Counted from the stretch's first letter, positions 10,743-23,998 are shown. The stretch is DNA of 64,000 bases from Symbiodinium sp. CCMP2592 (GCA_905221615.1 CAJNDT010000968.1:972501-1036500); one strand, 5' to 3'. Program-made: numbers and translations. The notes: a model not told the origin generated them from the sequence alone.

Positions 10743-13092
10743 ACGGAGCTTTACTGCAGGGTTCGGCGTTTGGGATCTAGGATATAAGGTTTATGACTTA
10801 GGTTTCAGATCTTGAGGTTTATGGAATCTTGAGGGTTCAGGGTTTTTTCGGTTTAGGAGTTTAGGGTTGAAGGAGTTCGGGTTTAGGCTTCAGGGGCTTC
10901 TCGGTTTAGGGTTTAGAGGTTAGGGTTTAAGTATTCGGGTTTAGGGTAAGGTTTGGGGGTTAAGGAATCTAGTTTAAGTTGCCACAACAGGGAAGGCATG
11001 TTCTTTACTGCCTATGACGATAACTTGAAATACTCGTACCTTCCTAAGCCGTTATAGAACACTACAAGGAACTTGCTGTAGATCCTTCCTATGGTAACTT
11101 AAACTACATTGCGAAACCCTAGACCTAAGGCCTATGAAATACCTTCCTTACCCGTAGATTCCTTAGATGGCCAATGGAAGAATGTTAAACCCTTTTGTTG
11201 CTTTACTTGTTACGTATTTGGTCGACATTTTAAAGTTTGTATTTTCTGGGCCCGGATATTGAAACAGAGAGTAGCAGTTCCTTACGGTCTTTGTTTTGGG
11301 GTCTCCTGATCCATCGCGGAAACATGTTACGCCTACGGTTGGCGGTTTAGATACTGAATTACCTTAATGACCCTAGACTATGGGAATTGTGGTACATTCC
11401 TCATAATGGGTAATGCAGGCTTTATTTCATTCACCGTATACTAACCAGAACCCAGCTTAGGGGGAGGAAAGCTTTTCTTCTGACAAGCCGCGTTTAGGTG
11501 AGGGCTTCATCCCGGAGCATTCATTAAGCGGGTTTAGGGTTTAGTGTGTTGGGGCAAAGGGTTTTCGGGTTTGGGTTTTGAGTTGAGGACTTAGGTTTAG
11601 GTTTAGGTTTTGAGGTTGAGGGTTCACGTTTTGAAGGCTTGGGGTGTCCCATGTACATAGCGTACCAGACACTTCCCTTGGGCTTTAATCTTAAAGCCAA
11701 GAGTCCGAAACCCTTCTCCCCGGCTTCCCCCCAGTGGAATTTCAGTTCTAGGGCCCTTCCACTCACCATATTCGGTCGATAGGTCTGTATAGCCGAAGTC
11801 GTCATAATGTGGGAACACGGGTTAGTTAAGGGTGATTAGACATCGCTTCGTACTATTTTCAGGGTGGCAGGATAACTATGTTCCATTTTTCTGGCTTCTC
11901 GTATAGACCCTAAACCCTAAACCCTAGAGTTTGGCAAACCTGAAACCTGAACCCAGAGGGATGTCGGAAAGGAGGTACCTAAAGCAACAAATCCAAACTG
12001 GGGATTCGGGCTAAGCGTTTTCCCTGGAAGTCCCTATAGGATTATTGTGCTAGAAGTATCCCCGAAACCTTTTTCCAATTGTGAAGGTCCTGAGGGTGTT
12101 AGGGTTTTCACCTTTTTCGTCGAGCTTTAGGCTGTCGTTGTTCTTGCGGTGTCGTGTTTCAGGGTTTTGGGCTTGAAGTTTAGGAACGCAAAGGCTTTTG
12201 GTGGGTTTGTATGCTTGTGGTTTTAGGGGTTTGGGGTGTTTGGGTGGTTTTTGGGGTTTTGCTTTTTGGGTTTCGAGTTATTCTACTGTTTCGGCGGTAG
12301 GGTTGAAACACTCTAGGATTGGTTTTGGGTCTAGGGCTTAGGGCATAAGGGTGTCTAGATTGAATGTGGGATCTATAGCGTTTAGGGTGTACAAGGTTTA
12401 GGATTTAGGGTGAAAGTGCTTTGGCTCCTGCTTCCTTGGAAGTTTAAGGCTGCAGGTTCTGGAAAACAGTGCGAACCCTGAGCCCTAAACCCTTTGAGAA
12501 AAAGAACCTGTGAACCCTAAACCCTAAACCTTAAATCCTGAACCCTAAACCCTAAATCCTAAACCCTGAACCCCGAACCGTAAAACAAGGGCTTCAGAGG
12601 ACTTCTCAGGGCGTAGGGCTGCGGGCCTTCAGGATTCTCGCAACCTGAAGCAGAACCGAAGATTGCTCTCCGAACCTGTACTGCACAGAGCAGACTTTCG
12701 CCCCGGATCCCTGCAGCTCCACCAAAGTCTCAAGCCCACAATAAAGGTTCCTGAGATCCCAAATCCCCGACTGAGGCTTACGCGACCCCCCAACCCCTAA
12801 CCCTGCAACCCTAAAACCTCAAAAGCCCTAATTCCTGAGCGAAGTCGGGCGACCTTCACTAGGACCCGGCCGCTTCCATCCGCAGCCAGGTCGCCGTGCT
12901 TGTCATTCGTACTGAAGGGAGCTAAAGGGTTTTGTGAAGCAGTGGATTCTGTGAAGGAGTTATGGAGTTACAGTGGATGTTAATCAGGGGTTCGTCTAGG
13001 GCTTTCCCAGGGTGGTAAGCGGGAATAGAAAAGTATGGTCTAGTCGAGTATAACATAGTATAGGATAGTATATATAGTACAGTATGACTTAT
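10743..13092. other. Gene-free telomere-like region
   Basis: G-strand telomere-like words dominate 10760-10980 and 11530-11640. CCCTAAA blocks occur at 11908-11930 and 12475-12590. A diverged family A element sits at 11351-11438. Open frames here are telomere-word or short-frame artefacts. Confidence 0.55.
11351..11438. repeat. Inverted repeat, family A copy 2 (diverged)
   Basis: The family A core (ACTATGGGAATT...GGTA.ATTCCT) and the right arm TAATGCAGG.TTTAT.TCAT are preserved with several substitutions. The left arm is mostly lost. Confidence 0.6.
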
Positions 13093-13200
13093 ATATGGGA
13101 GTTTCCGATAATAAGGGACCTAATATAGCACCCAAAATAGTAGGATCCTTATTATAAGGACCCAAAATAAGCTACCCCTAATTTTCGGAAACTACCATAT
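13093..13200. repeat. Inverted repeat, family B copy 1 (GTTTCCGAAAATTAGGGGTA)
   Basis: Arms ATATGGGAGTTTCCGA and TCGGAAACTACCATAT bound a core holding TAGGATCCTTATTATAAGGA. The core is reversed relative to copies at 33957 and 45129, so the element occurs in both orientations. Confidence 0.75.
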
Positions 13201-13496
13201 CTGCTATATCATTGTATGGTATCTTTTATTCTGTTTAGTTAGAAATATTTTACAGTATATTGTATTACTGTAATCTATATTGTTGCATGTTAGTTGGTAT
13301 TGTCATATACACGTTGTAACCTATTGTACTGTATGGCTACATGTATTTTCTATATCTATACCAAATTAGGTTATACCTCGGTTCGTGATGTCGTTTGCGA
13401 TCTATTTCTTTCAATCTCTCTACATGTACATATAACATTATCTGCACACGAACACGTATGTGAGTCTGTGTGTGTGCATGGGGAAGTGAAATGCTC

Positions 13497-13612
13497 ATAT
13501 GGGTAGTTGGTAGTTGTCAAAATCAGGGTCCCTTTTTGGGCACCCTAATTATTAGGCGCCGTATTATAATAAGGACCCAAAAAGGGACCCTAATTTTGAC
13601 AACCACCCATAT
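13497..13612. repeat. Inverted repeat, family C copy 1 (GGTTGTCAAAATTAGGGTCC)
   Basis: Arms of about 35 bp run from ATATGGG at 13497 to CCCATAT at 13612 and include CCCTTTTTGGG. The left arm carries a small internal duplication (GTAGTTG twice). Other copies lie at 20169-20277 and 44378-44486. Confidence 0.8.
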
Positions 13613-15463
13613 GAAGCTGTGGTGACGCGTAGTGGCGGTGGGTTGTGGTTCCCCAGGCTGTAGAGTGCCCGCTCTGCCTGCCAGCATACGTAGCAACCCG
13701 AAGCGAAGATCCGAAGCGAAGATCTACCAAGGTGAGGTGAGTACTTCCTGGTTTTTCCAGAAATTAAACCAAAACACCAAAGACGTGTAAATACCTGGTA
13801 GGGAGTCTCATTTGCATCACACTAGATCTCAGGCTCCCTTCATGTCTGAAAGTGTATTGATGAGTTGAAGCGTGATTTGAAGTCTTCTTGGTGCCTTGTG
13901 CAGCCTCGTCACCTGTGAGAACTTCGTGCCCCAAAGAGGTTGGAGACAGAAGGCAGAAAACCGTCGAGCCTCTTTGAGAAGTATGAAATACTTAGTAGCT
14001 GAGTGGATACACTTTACAATTTTTGGAGTAATATTACCCACTATAAAACTGAAAGTGTACACTTTTGGGGGCTTATGAACTCAGCAACTAAGGGATATAT
14101 CGCGAAAGATCATGCTATGGAGCCCTTCAAACCAATCTTTTTCGGTTTTGCAACCGGCGCCCCTGCAGGACTCCGGATGACAATGAGTTCGTCGAATTTT
14201 TGTCACCTCGGAATCGGGCGGCTTTCGGCAGGGGTGTAGAAAGTATGTAGATGCAATTGCAGGCAGCGCCCGCGAAACCTCAAGAGGCTGCAACTGCGGG
14301 ACTAAAGCACGCCAGAAATCCAACACCCTCAGTCTGCTGCAGCAAGACCTGAACCCCGGATGCGCAGATGCAGAACCGAAGCCCCAGTGCACGACCGTAT
14401 ATAGTTCGAAACAGGGCACTTCGAGGTATACTATAGTGACGGGGTTGGGTGTTGCTGTGGCAGCTTGCTGTGGGGGTTGGTTTACATCGCTGGCAGTAGA
14501 GATCCCGTCCTATGAAAGTCCCTGACCTGTTATCTTCATGCATGTTCTGCACGTTGCCAAAGGCGTGTGCAGTACTGAAAGGCAGTTAGCCAGAGCTGTC
14601 AAGAGAGCTCACTGCAAAGCTCCATTGCTGCGCATACTTTAGAAGGGGCCCCCACCCTGTAATAGTGATATAATAGGAATATAATAGGGCCATAATATAA
14701 TCTGAAGACGGTTTAGGGTTTAGGTTAGGGTTGAGGGTTGAGGGGCACGAGAAGCTTGAAAGGAGATCGCATTGGCGATGTGAGCCGGCATAAGTATGGT
14801 TTTGGAGCCAAAGACTGTCCTTTGTCGGCCGCAAACTGAGATTGTTCACTTCGAGCCTTAATCACAGCAACAACGCTCATAGTTCGGTCTATTATGCAAT
14901 AGTCAGCACTGTCGCAGTAGCAACAACAACAACAACCACCACAACAACAACAACCAACTGGTATTGATACCCATAGTGCACACATGCACGCATCAGTAAC
15001 AATAAGAAGACGAACAATAGCAAGCATAGCATGAGAGTAGAAGCAATACAGTAATGGCAAAACCAGTATTCGCACCATTAGTACAATTGAAAAACAAGCA
15101 TAACATCAGAGTAAACACAATGCTGTGGCAACACCAATAACAGCAGTGCCAGGAGAAAGTGAACATGACAGCACATGAATATTCAACATCGCAAGAACCT
15201 TATATAATCACAGTCATAATCATAATCATGATCACAATCATAGTCGGAAACGTAACAACTACAACAATGTTGAGAATGAAGTGTTGTTGCTTCATTCCAG
15301 CACGAGGACATGCTAAGCCCGTTTTGCGGTTGGCTCGTGGTCCAGTGTAGTTTCATTTTTGGGTCTACTGATTGGTTGTGAGGTTTCTGGTTATACAATA
15401 TCACCTTATAGTATCATGGTCGTAGCCCTTTACTCTTGTGTTTTCTCTCCCTCTCTCTCTCCC

Positions 15464-15509
<46 letters not shown>

Positions 15510-15662
15510 TCTCTCTCCCCCTCTCTCTCCCTCTTTCTCTAATTATAAATGTCCGACGTTAGCACCTCAGGCTGAGACCCCTTAAGCCTTGAGCCTTCAA
15601 CCCTGTTGATACCAAAATCGAGGCACGTTGTCCTAAATTCTGAAATCCGGCGATGTACAAGC
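13613..15662. other. Gene-free, partly unique sequence with a CT microsatellite
   Basis: This stretch is less telomere-like than its neighbours. A (CAA)n-type tract lies near 14920-14950 and a long (CT)n/(CTCTCCCT)n run at 15444-15540. Several frames of 60-110 codons overlap on both strands between 13.8 and 15.1 kb, but none shows domain-like features. Confidence 0.5.
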
Positions 15663-15767
15663 TACGATTGATGATATAAATCCTGCATTACCTGAGTTAT
15701 TCTAGACTATGGGAATTACGGTATATTCCTTCTTATGGGTAATGCAGGATTTATATCATCAACCGCA
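15663..15767. repeat. Inverted repeat, family A copy 3
   Basis: Arms GATTGATGATATAAATCC and GGATTTATATCATCAACC extend inward through TGCATTACC/GGTAATGCA. The loop contains the shared ACTATGGGAATTA.GGTATATTCC core. Confidence 0.8.
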
Positions 15768-15903
15768 CCTCGGTGTTTTGCCCTTCACGACAGCCGGTGC
15801 ATGAAGGCAGCAAGGCAGTCGCAGTGATATCTCGCACTTGCGCCCGGGGAGCCTCTGCAGATGTGTACAGGGTGGCGAAAGCGCGCTGCTCGGAAGCCAC
15901 TCA

Positions 15904-15994
15904 CCCAGAGACTCCAATATCCCTTGAATCCTATTAGGGACCCTATTATAATTTAAGGTATTTTCCTTAATTAAGGTATTTTGGAAGGTCTGGG
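15904..15994. repeat. Inverted repeat, family D copy 1 (diverged left arm)
   Basis: The right arm (TTAATTAAGGTATTTTGGAA then GGTCTGGG) is well preserved. The left arm CCCAGAGACTCCAATATCCC is diverged. Confidence 0.65.
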
Positions 15995-16348
15995 TCATAG
16001 CCGAAACTCAACTGCGCCAAAGCCTCTGGATTGGAGCACTCCACCTTCAAGGCGCTTCACCCCTCAACCTCGACAGGCAAAATGCCCTCGAGCCGTAAAA
16101 GTGCTGAAATCCCATAGATCCCGCAGCCCCAACATAGCTCCATACCTCCTGAGCGAATATTTCGTCTTACTGGGTGCAAGATCCAGCCGAACAAACCCAT
16201 ACCGTGTTAGAGATCATGGTTTACCCTTCAAGATTAGCGGGTCTAGGATTCCCTAAACCCTAAACCCAAACCGAAACCCTAAGCATCAGGATTTACGACT
16301 GGAGGGTTTAGGAGTTGGAGCTTTTTTGGTGTCGAAGGCGAAGCTTAT

Positions 16349-16447
16349 TCTTAGGGGTACCTAGATTCATTTTTTGTTTTTGGTTATTATAATCCCTAAG
16401 AAGCAGCTAAAGTTATAATGTTCGCTAGGTTTCTAAGTTCAGTATAG
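16349..16447 (+). repeat. Dispersed direct repeat, family G copy 1
   Basis: A ~100-bp unit starts with CTTAGGGGTACCTAGA, passes through TTATAATCCCTAAGAA.CAGCT and ends at CTAAGTTCAGTATAG. Two further copies lie in the same orientation at 23787-23886 and 23999-24115. It lacks the long terminal arms of the other families. Confidence 0.7.
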
Positions 16448-16507
16448 TAGTGTCCAAAGCTCTTAGCATGAAGCTTTGATCTCCAGAACCGGAACCTGCC
16501 CAAAAGA

Positions 16508-16604
16508 TACTGTTGATGATATAAATCCTGCATTACCCTAAACTATGGGAATTATGGTATATTCCTTATTATGAGCTATGCAGGATTTCTATCATCAACC
16601 GTAT
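16508..16604. repeat. Inverted repeat, family A copy 4
   Basis: TACTGTTGATGATATAAATC opens the left arm and TATCATCAACCGTA closes the right arm. The shared core ACTATGGGAATTATGGTATA is intact. Confidence 0.8.
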
Positions 16605-18441
16605 TACAGGGGCCTAAAGAATTTCCTATACTATTGTGGGGGGTTCCATAGTAAGAATTATAGTAGAATGGGCGCCAAAACCTATTGAAATTGTTGAGGT
16701 GTGCCGTTATAGAACCCTTGTAATAGCCATATAGATCCCTTATAGTAACCTTTATAGACCCCTTTAAAGGAACCCTATATTACGCTTAAAGAGCAGCAAG
16801 CAGCTTCGACCGGTTTGTCGCAGAGTCTGTCGGGCGGAGTGGGGAGTGATCCTGGCATACATCGTTTCGCTCATCAGGGTTTAGGGTTTAGGATTTCCCC
16901 ATGCCCTGTGGGTGAAGTCTAGGGAATCCCAGCACGAATCATCCCCATGCCATGTTCCAACTGTCCTAGGTCCACGTTGCATTGTTTCGCAATGACACAG
17001 ACTTACTATAGGAAGCAATGATAGCGCTAGTCCCGACAGAATTACAAAAGGAACCCCCAAACACTGCAACTTGTTTGGTTTTTTTACATTACACGCCCCC
17101 TACCACTGGATCGATCCCCACTACGTAGAATACTAGGCTGGCTCAGGCGTCGGGGAAGCACCCGTGCCTCTTGGTGCTCTTTCTGTACCATAGCGGCTTA
17201 GCACTGAAGTAGGGAATCGGTTCTTATAGCATATCTCTATGCCCTAAACTATCGTCTATGGGAAAAGAGTATAGTGTAAGCATGTGCGAAAGGTAAACCT
17301 GGACCCAAACCCCTATAAATGTATGCCTTATATAATCCCTAAACACTATATAAACCCTGACCTAAGACCCGAATCTCAAATTTGTACGGGATCAGCGGGA
17401 CACTGTTTGCTTCACTCAGCGTTTACTGACCCCGATTCCTCAGCACCTTCTCTTTCTTGTTCTTAGGAAGTAGTTGTTTACTCTGCTTCTCATCAAGCTC
17501 CATGGGATTCCTACTTTTATTGTGCGTCTAAGGCCGCTCAAGTTCTTCAGACCCCAAAACTGGGTAGATGAGCAGTTGACGTTGAACCGTTTAGGGCTTA
17601 TATAAACATCCTACCATACTTGAGAAGCTTAACCTTTCCCCTGAACTCCAAAACCCTGAACCCTAAACCCCTGAACCCTAAACCCCTAAACTCCAAACCC
17701 CTAAACCCTAAACCCCTGGTCTAGGGTATTCAGCCCTAAAAAAGTGCACCAAAGCCATGCCTTCCGTGGCGAAAACTTTTGCCTTCGACGTGCGAGCGTC
17801 ACCCTGAACAAGCAATTACGGCTTAGGGTTTTGAGGTGTAGGGGTTTAGGGTTTTAGGGTTTAAGGGTTTAGGGTTTTAGGGTTTAGGGGTTTTAGGGGT
17901 TTAGGGTTTAGGGGTTTTAGGGGTTCAGGGTTTAGGGGTTTAGGGTTTTGGTTTCTCAGAGGGTGTAGGGTTTCAGGGTTTTCAAAGGATTAGGGTTTAG
18001 GAGTTCGGGGTTTCAGGGTTCACCTAGACACCATGGAATACTAGCTTTTTGTAGGTTTTGGGCCAACATTTTATTACCTTTGGGTGATTTAGATAGGGTT
18101 TTCCAGAGTGTCAGCATACGCGAATAAGAGGGTTTTAGGTACGAGGGTGGGAATGTAGAGTTCAGGGTGCAGCTTTAGTTTAGGGTTTAGGGTTTAGGGT
18201 TAGGGGTTATAGGAATTAAGGTGTGGGGCTTAAAGTTTAGGACTTACGGCTTAAGGTTTGGAGGTGTCCAGAGTCTAGAGCTGAGTGCGGGGTTTGGGGT
18301 TTAGGATTTACGGCTTAAGTTTGGGGGGGGGGGGGGACGTCTACAGCTTAGGACTCAGGGAGTTTACCCAATACTTTGGGTAGGGTTCGGCAGAAGCGGA
18401 GCAGTGTCCGAATGTCGACCTTGAGACCGACGTAGGAATCC

Positions 18442-18495
<54 letters not shown>

Positions 18496-18892
18496 TGTAG
18501 TAGTAGTAATGGAAGAAATAGTAGTAGAAGTAGTAGTCCAAGAGGGTCCGTTAAGGTTTGGGTTGCGGCTTCAGGGGTCCAATACCAAAGGAAATTCTTA
18601 CTCTGGTGTATGGTCGCATACCTAGAGCTTTGCCGCCCCAAACTGCACATCCGAATTGCATTGGCTTAGGTCAGGCTCGGAATTGCAAGGAATGGCATTC
18701 GAGGCCCTGGACCCTACATTGACCACCGAAGGAGGAAGTTGAGAGAGAACCGTTTTTTGGCAGGGATTAGTCAATGTTTAGTGCATAGGGTTTCTGTAGG
18801 GGTCTTCAGTGCTCAACCCTGCCTTAGTCCCTCAACACCAAACTCTCACTGTCCGAGACCCTGAATACCTTAACACCCTGGAGCCTTCTAAC
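16605..18892. other. Gene-free: CCCTAAA/TTTAGGG blocks and a TAG microsatellite
   Basis: C-strand telomere-like sequence at 17640-17715 and G-strand sequence at 17820-18020 flank a ~100-bp GC-rich island. G-strand words continue at 18175-18210. A (AGT)n tract at 18442-18500 explains the Tyr- and Leu-run frames on the minus strand. No gene was seen. Confidence 0.6.
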
Positions 18893-19001
18893 ATATGGGG
18901 GGTTTCTGAGAATAGGGACCCTAATATAGATCTTTTTTGTTGCGGGATCCCTATTGTAAGGACCCCAACTAAGGTACCCCAATTTTCGGAAACTCCCATA
19001 T
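18893..19001. repeat. Inverted repeat, family B copy 2
   Basis: Arms ATATGGGGGGTTTCTGA and TTTCGGAAACTCCCATAT are imperfect. The core GGGATCCCTATTGTAAGGA is oriented like copy 1. Confidence 0.7.
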
Positions 19002-20168
19002 CGAACCTACAGCCACGAGCTTCAGAACTCCTAAGCCCAGGACACTGTCAGCTCCTCCAACCCTGTGGCCCCCCAAACCCTTGAAACACCAGAGAGTTGG
19101 AACATGGAGTTAGGATGCCAAAGCGTGCTGATAACGACGTTCCAGATCCCTGGCACCTACCTAAAATTGAAAAGCTTATAAGCCCTCGGCAGACAGCTTT
19201 GGCTCAGTATGGGAGAGGGAGAAAATGTGATACAGACCTGAACCCGGAGTGCCGAAGCTCTAAAAACTAATCCTGAGAAACCTGAGCACAAGGATCTCTT
19301 CGTTGTTCCATTTTCCCCGGAGAGGGCATCTGCTCCGTATGCATATTCCCCATAATCGCATTAACATCTAGTTGCCATGGACCGAATCCCTCCCATGAGT
19401 CTCCCCGCAAAGTTTGGAGGCGGATTCCGGGCTCACAGGCTTACAAGGGTTTAGGGTTAGCTTTGTTGAGTCTAGGCCTACGGGGTTGTAGGAGGGTTTA
19501 TAGGGCTTGCAGGGTTTATGAGCTGCACAAGACGTGGGTGTTCCTTACCTTTGGTTAGTAGGGAATGGAGGAATAGGGTACCATTATAGCTGCTATTACT
19601 ACCTTTCTTCCATTCTTCGTAAGGTTCGGGGTTTCATGGCCTAGGGATCTTTCAACCCCCTCTCCGAACTCAAGGCCTCTGCCGCCACCTGCCAAGCTGT
19701 TAAATCCTAAGCTCCTGAACCCTACAGTAAACCCCATAAAGTTGGAAACTGGATTAAGGCCAAATAGTGCTGGGATTCCCTATACATTACTCTTAAGGAT
19801 GGAGGCTCTGGGGTTTCCAACTTTTGGGCTTCTACTCTAAACCCAAAACCAATCCTAAACCAGGGGCCTTAAGTTGTCGGGTGTCACGTTTCGGGAGGAG
19901 CTTTTCGGATTTCGGTATCGGGTGCAGGCTTGAAGGGCTTCGCTTTCGGATTTACATGACATGGTTTCAATGTTAAGGTCTTTCGGATTTCGGATTTCTT
20001 TTTCAGGGTCAGGTTTTTGACCCTCTGCCTAAGAGGCTCGATGCCGTTGAAGAGTTGAGCCTGGATTTGACTCTGATTCCCTGACTGTCCTCCGCCCTGA
20101 ACCCGATTTCGCACCCCCTTACATTGCGCTTGCTGTTGGTGTTGCAGGCGTTCATGTCTATGTATCTC
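19002..20168. other. Gene-free region with one inverted repeat
   Basis: Mixed unique and telomere-like sequence. A half copy of the AGAAAGTTGGAATATG family is present at 19086-19110, and family F copy 2 is at 19738-19824. No gene was seen. Confidence 0.5.
19738..19824. repeat. Inverted repeat, family F copy 2 (reversed core)
   Basis: AAAGTTGGAAAC/GTTTCCAACTTT arms surround the reverse complement of the core seen at 10624-10742 (GCCAAATAGTGCTGGGATTC). Confidence 0.7.
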
Positions 20169-20277
20169 ATATGGGTGGTTGTCAAAATTATGGTTCCTTT
20201 TTGGGTACACTAAATAATAGTTGCCATATTATATCATGGACCCAAAAAGGGACCCTAATTTTGACAACCACCCATAT
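20169..20277. repeat. Inverted repeat, family C copy 2
   Basis: ATATGGGTGGTTGTCAAAAT at the left end is matched by ATTTTGACAACCACCCATAT at the right end. The arms continue through CCCTTTTTGGGT-type sequence. Confidence 0.85.
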
Positions 20278-22062
20278 AGAGGCCGAAATAGCTACCAATA
20301 CCATACCATTTTGGTGGTTCCTGATCACAATACTGCGATAGCATATATACCCTTTCTTTGGTGGCAATTTGGTGGTTCTTTTTAAGATTACACTAATTAT
20401 TATAGCACACTATACCCTTTGGTGGTTCCTTTTTTATATTACAATAACTACTCTGGCAGAATATACCCCAAACCACTATTTTAAAGGCAATCATGAGAGC
20501 CTCAAGAAAGATGGTGATAAAGGCCCATCGGCCCCGCCGAAGACGGCAGATTGGGTGCAGACCCTGGCAGTCTTTTGGGCTTTTGACACATAGGCTTAGT
20601 TTTTCGGGTATTAAAAAATATGGGATTCAGTGCTTGGGTTTGGATCACGGGATGCTTTTCCGGTGGTCAGAAGAAGCCCAAGGTTGTGTCATTTGTTAGT
20701 CGCATTGTCTGGGTTATACAAAAAGGCCTTAAACCTCTAAACCACAGACCCTAAACCCTTAGTTAGACCCGAAACTTGGGTGACCAAACCCACAGCCGAA
20801 GCTTCGAAGCGCGATACGCACCGAAGCCCGGAACACACAAACTCAACGAACGATCCGGCAGAGCCCAACCTCAAGAAATCGCCTGAGTCAAAATGAGCTT
20901 GGGCAAGTTATATAACGTAGGGAGGTAGGGACTAGCCTTGCGGCTGCTAGTGCTTTGCATTGTCCAGGATCCGGCCAAAAGCCCCATTTCATTCTACAAA
21001 TTAATTATCAAGTCATCAGATCCCAATCGTGCAGAAAAAGAGGAATCTCCTGGAACGGAATGCTAGAAGGAAACAGTACTTGGAGGATCATAAGTACAGT
21101 TGCCTTATTTCTATCCCTAGTTATCGCATCCCACGATCCTCTAAGTGTTCGAAAATTGCCGCCAAGCCCCAAACTCCAAGCCCCCAAATCCTGAAATCCC
21201 CCACCCCCAGCCCCCAACCCGACAAATTATCCACAAATACAGAAGCCCAAGCGCTCATACAGAAACCCAAGTGCTCAAACCATGAGTATCAAGGCCTTGG
21301 GCAAAACACTTCATCGGCTCCCCCAGCGACCGGGTCCGATCAAGGTGTGCCCTCGGTTCAGGGTTCGGGCGGGGCTGGACGTTGTTGGGTTTAGGGTTTA
21401 GGGTTTAGCTGCTGTGCTACAGCGGAGCTTCAGAACCCAGGGGGCAGAAATATCGGACTATTCTCATGAGGACCCCCAGCCCCAAATGATGTGAACCCTT
21501 GGCCTAGTATAGAACACTGAATCCTAGGATCCTGGTCGTATGGACCCCTCAATGAGGTACCACTGTTTCGGAAACCCCAACAATAAGTAGAATAGCGTTG
21601 TTTAGGGTGTTGATGGAGTTTCATCAGGTCGTATAGATTGTTAAAGGGTAACTTCTTGGGGCCGCAACCAGGGTTTGGGGGTTAGTTGTATCACGGTATG
21701 ATTGTAAAGTCACTGAACATGGATGCCATGGTAACTAGTAGGCAACATCAGACATGAATTTGGGGGATTCTGGAGGAGATGATTTTGATTCGTCTGAGCC
21801 ACGCGGGGAGTTCACGAACGTGTTATGGGTATAGTGAAAGTGCATATTCGAAGCGTGTGGTTGAACCCTCCTGCTTTCTGGGGACCCCCAGACCCGAGCG
21901 GGAAGAGCTCGAAAGGCATGGCTGCACTAGTGCAGCGTGCCGGAAAAAATCTAAAGGTAGTAGACTATTCGTGGGGGCCGGGATAAGTAACTAGTACTAG
22001 TATTTCAGAGGATATCTTCTTGTATTCTCGTATGAATTGTGTTTTCAGTTCTGTGGCTATGA

Positions 22063-22156
22063 TACTGTTGATAATATTACCTTAAGGACCCGAAACTATG
22101 GGAATTATGGTATATTCCTTATTATGGGTCATGCAGGATTTATATCATCAACCGTA
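22063..22156. repeat. Inverted repeat, family A copy 5 (left arm shortened)
   Basis: The left arm is TACTGTTGATAATATTACC, with an internal deletion of the AATCCTGCA segment. The core and right arm match the other copies. Confidence 0.75.
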
Positions 22157-22510
22157 TGATACCTGGGTCTTTGTGGGAGCTGTTGTCGCATTCGCGGTTC
22201 ACGTCTCCGAACCGTAGCCAGGAACCTCCCATCCCCCAAGCGCTTATCCCCAAACCGTACCAAGCTACAATGGGTTACTGGGTTACATAATATATAACTA
22301 TGTGTATATATATATATATATATATAAGTATAACTATATAAAATTACATACATATCTATATATATATGTATATAAAAGGTAGTAACCTACTACTCAAGTA
22401 ACTGGAGCCAAGCCGTAGTAAACCGCTTGCAGGCCTGGAAAGCACCAGTACAGAGGTGCAGCAAGGAGGAGTCTGCTGATGAGGCTCTTCAACCCTAAAC
22501 CTTGGAATGG

Positions 22511-22575
22511 TGTACATTGTAATGTATAATGTTTTTTTACATCGATGTACAAAAAAACATGCACTACAATGTACA
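22511..22575. repeat. Near-perfect 65-bp palindrome
   Basis: TGTACATTGTA...ATGTTTTTTT pairs with AAAAAAACAT...TACAATGTACA around a central ACATCGATGT, which is itself palindromic. There is almost no loop, so it could extrude as a cruciform. Confidence 0.8.
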
Positions 22576-23786
22576 GCATGCCTAAACCCTAAACCTTGGA
22601 TACTGCTCTCAGTCTAGACTATTTATAGTACAGCGATATATTCGGTTCTCAGTATGAGTATGACCCCTAAGAAAGACTGTTACGGGGTAGGGGCAGCACC
22701 CAACCTAGGCCCGTAAACCCTAAACTCCTAAACCCCCCTAAACCCTAAACCCCTAAATCCCTTAACCCCTAAACCCCTAAACCCTAAACCGTTCTCGGGG
22801 TGCGCTTAGGGCTTAGAGGGGCCGAGGGGTCGGGTCTAGCAGGGCTTTGGGGTTCAGGATTTGGGAACCACCCCCAACCTGTACCCAAGCTGTTCTGACG
22901 CATGCATGCATGCATATATGTATGTATGGATGGCTGGATGGATGGGTGGATGGACAGATGGTATGTATGGCATGGCAAAGCCTGGCACAGCATGGCATGC
23001 CAGGGTTCAGGAAGTTGCTGATGCAGGCGGAACGACGTTCCGGACCCCACTTCGGCTTCGATGACAATTCGTTATCCCAAAGGGTCCTAGGTGTCGTGAC
23101 GGGGGATACTTTCCCAAATTAGGATGGTTATATGGACGCCCTGTATTGTATTGGTACTATATAGTATATAATCCAGGTACTTAGGGCCCTTTGGGTATAT
23201 GAGCCGGTGCTGCCCCGATTGGTCGTGGGCAAGCCGCCAGAGATCTGCGGCGCCCGAATCCGGCAAAGGTCTCCTCGCATGAGCACGAGGACGAGAGCGA
23301 CCAGAAAAGGCCAACGAATCCCGGGAGAAGGGTATTCATCGCCAGCGCTTGGCGAGGCAGACTGTGTATGTGTGTACGTATGTTCTAAGCCCAGCTCAAA
23401 CCGCCGCGTCAAAAAACTAGCTTCTGGACCAAAGGAAGCCACTTTTTGTCTGAAACCGAGACCCTTACAATAGTGGCTGTTGGAAAAAGACAACCAAAAA
23501 AGTCGTGCCTAGTATTGCGAAATCCCACATGGCAGGGCTATGGCCGGTGTTTTTGGTGTTTCGGGTGTGGAGGTCTTTGCCAAGCATGTCTTTTCCGAGG
23601 CACCCAAACAGGAGTGCATGCTGGGTGCCGCTCACTGGGAGCAGACAAGAGATCCTGAAACCTCCACACTAGCTGGTAGCTTCAGTTTCCGATACGACAG
23701 TACCCCAAAGCAGACCTTGAACAAAAGGATCCTCACCATGGCGACCCCTGGATCCCTCCTTGCCAAGGGACACATCCTTATAATTA

Positions 23787-23886
23787 CTTAGGGGTACTTA
23801 GAATTCATTTTTAGGTTTTTGTTATTATAATGCCTAAGAAACAGCTCGCTTACATTTTTTGCTAGGGTTCTAAGTTCAGTATAGAT
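23787..23886 (+). repeat. Dispersed direct repeat, family G copy 2
   Basis: ACTTAGGGGTACTTAGAATT opens the unit. It continues through TTATTATAATGCCTAAGAAA and ends GTTCTAAGTTCAGTATAG. Confidence 0.7.
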
Positions 23887-23998
23887 TATAGATTAGCAGC
23901 CCTTCTAGCTGTCTACTCAAACAGCAGCATCCCACCGGACCGCTGAATGAGGTACTCCTGTGGTAAGAGCCCGCCGAGTCTCGAAGTCTCAACCCGAT

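Noticed and set aside
18341..18541. Poly-Tyr and poly-Leu frames on the minus strand
   Set aside because: Produced by the (AGT)n microsatellite at 18442-18500.
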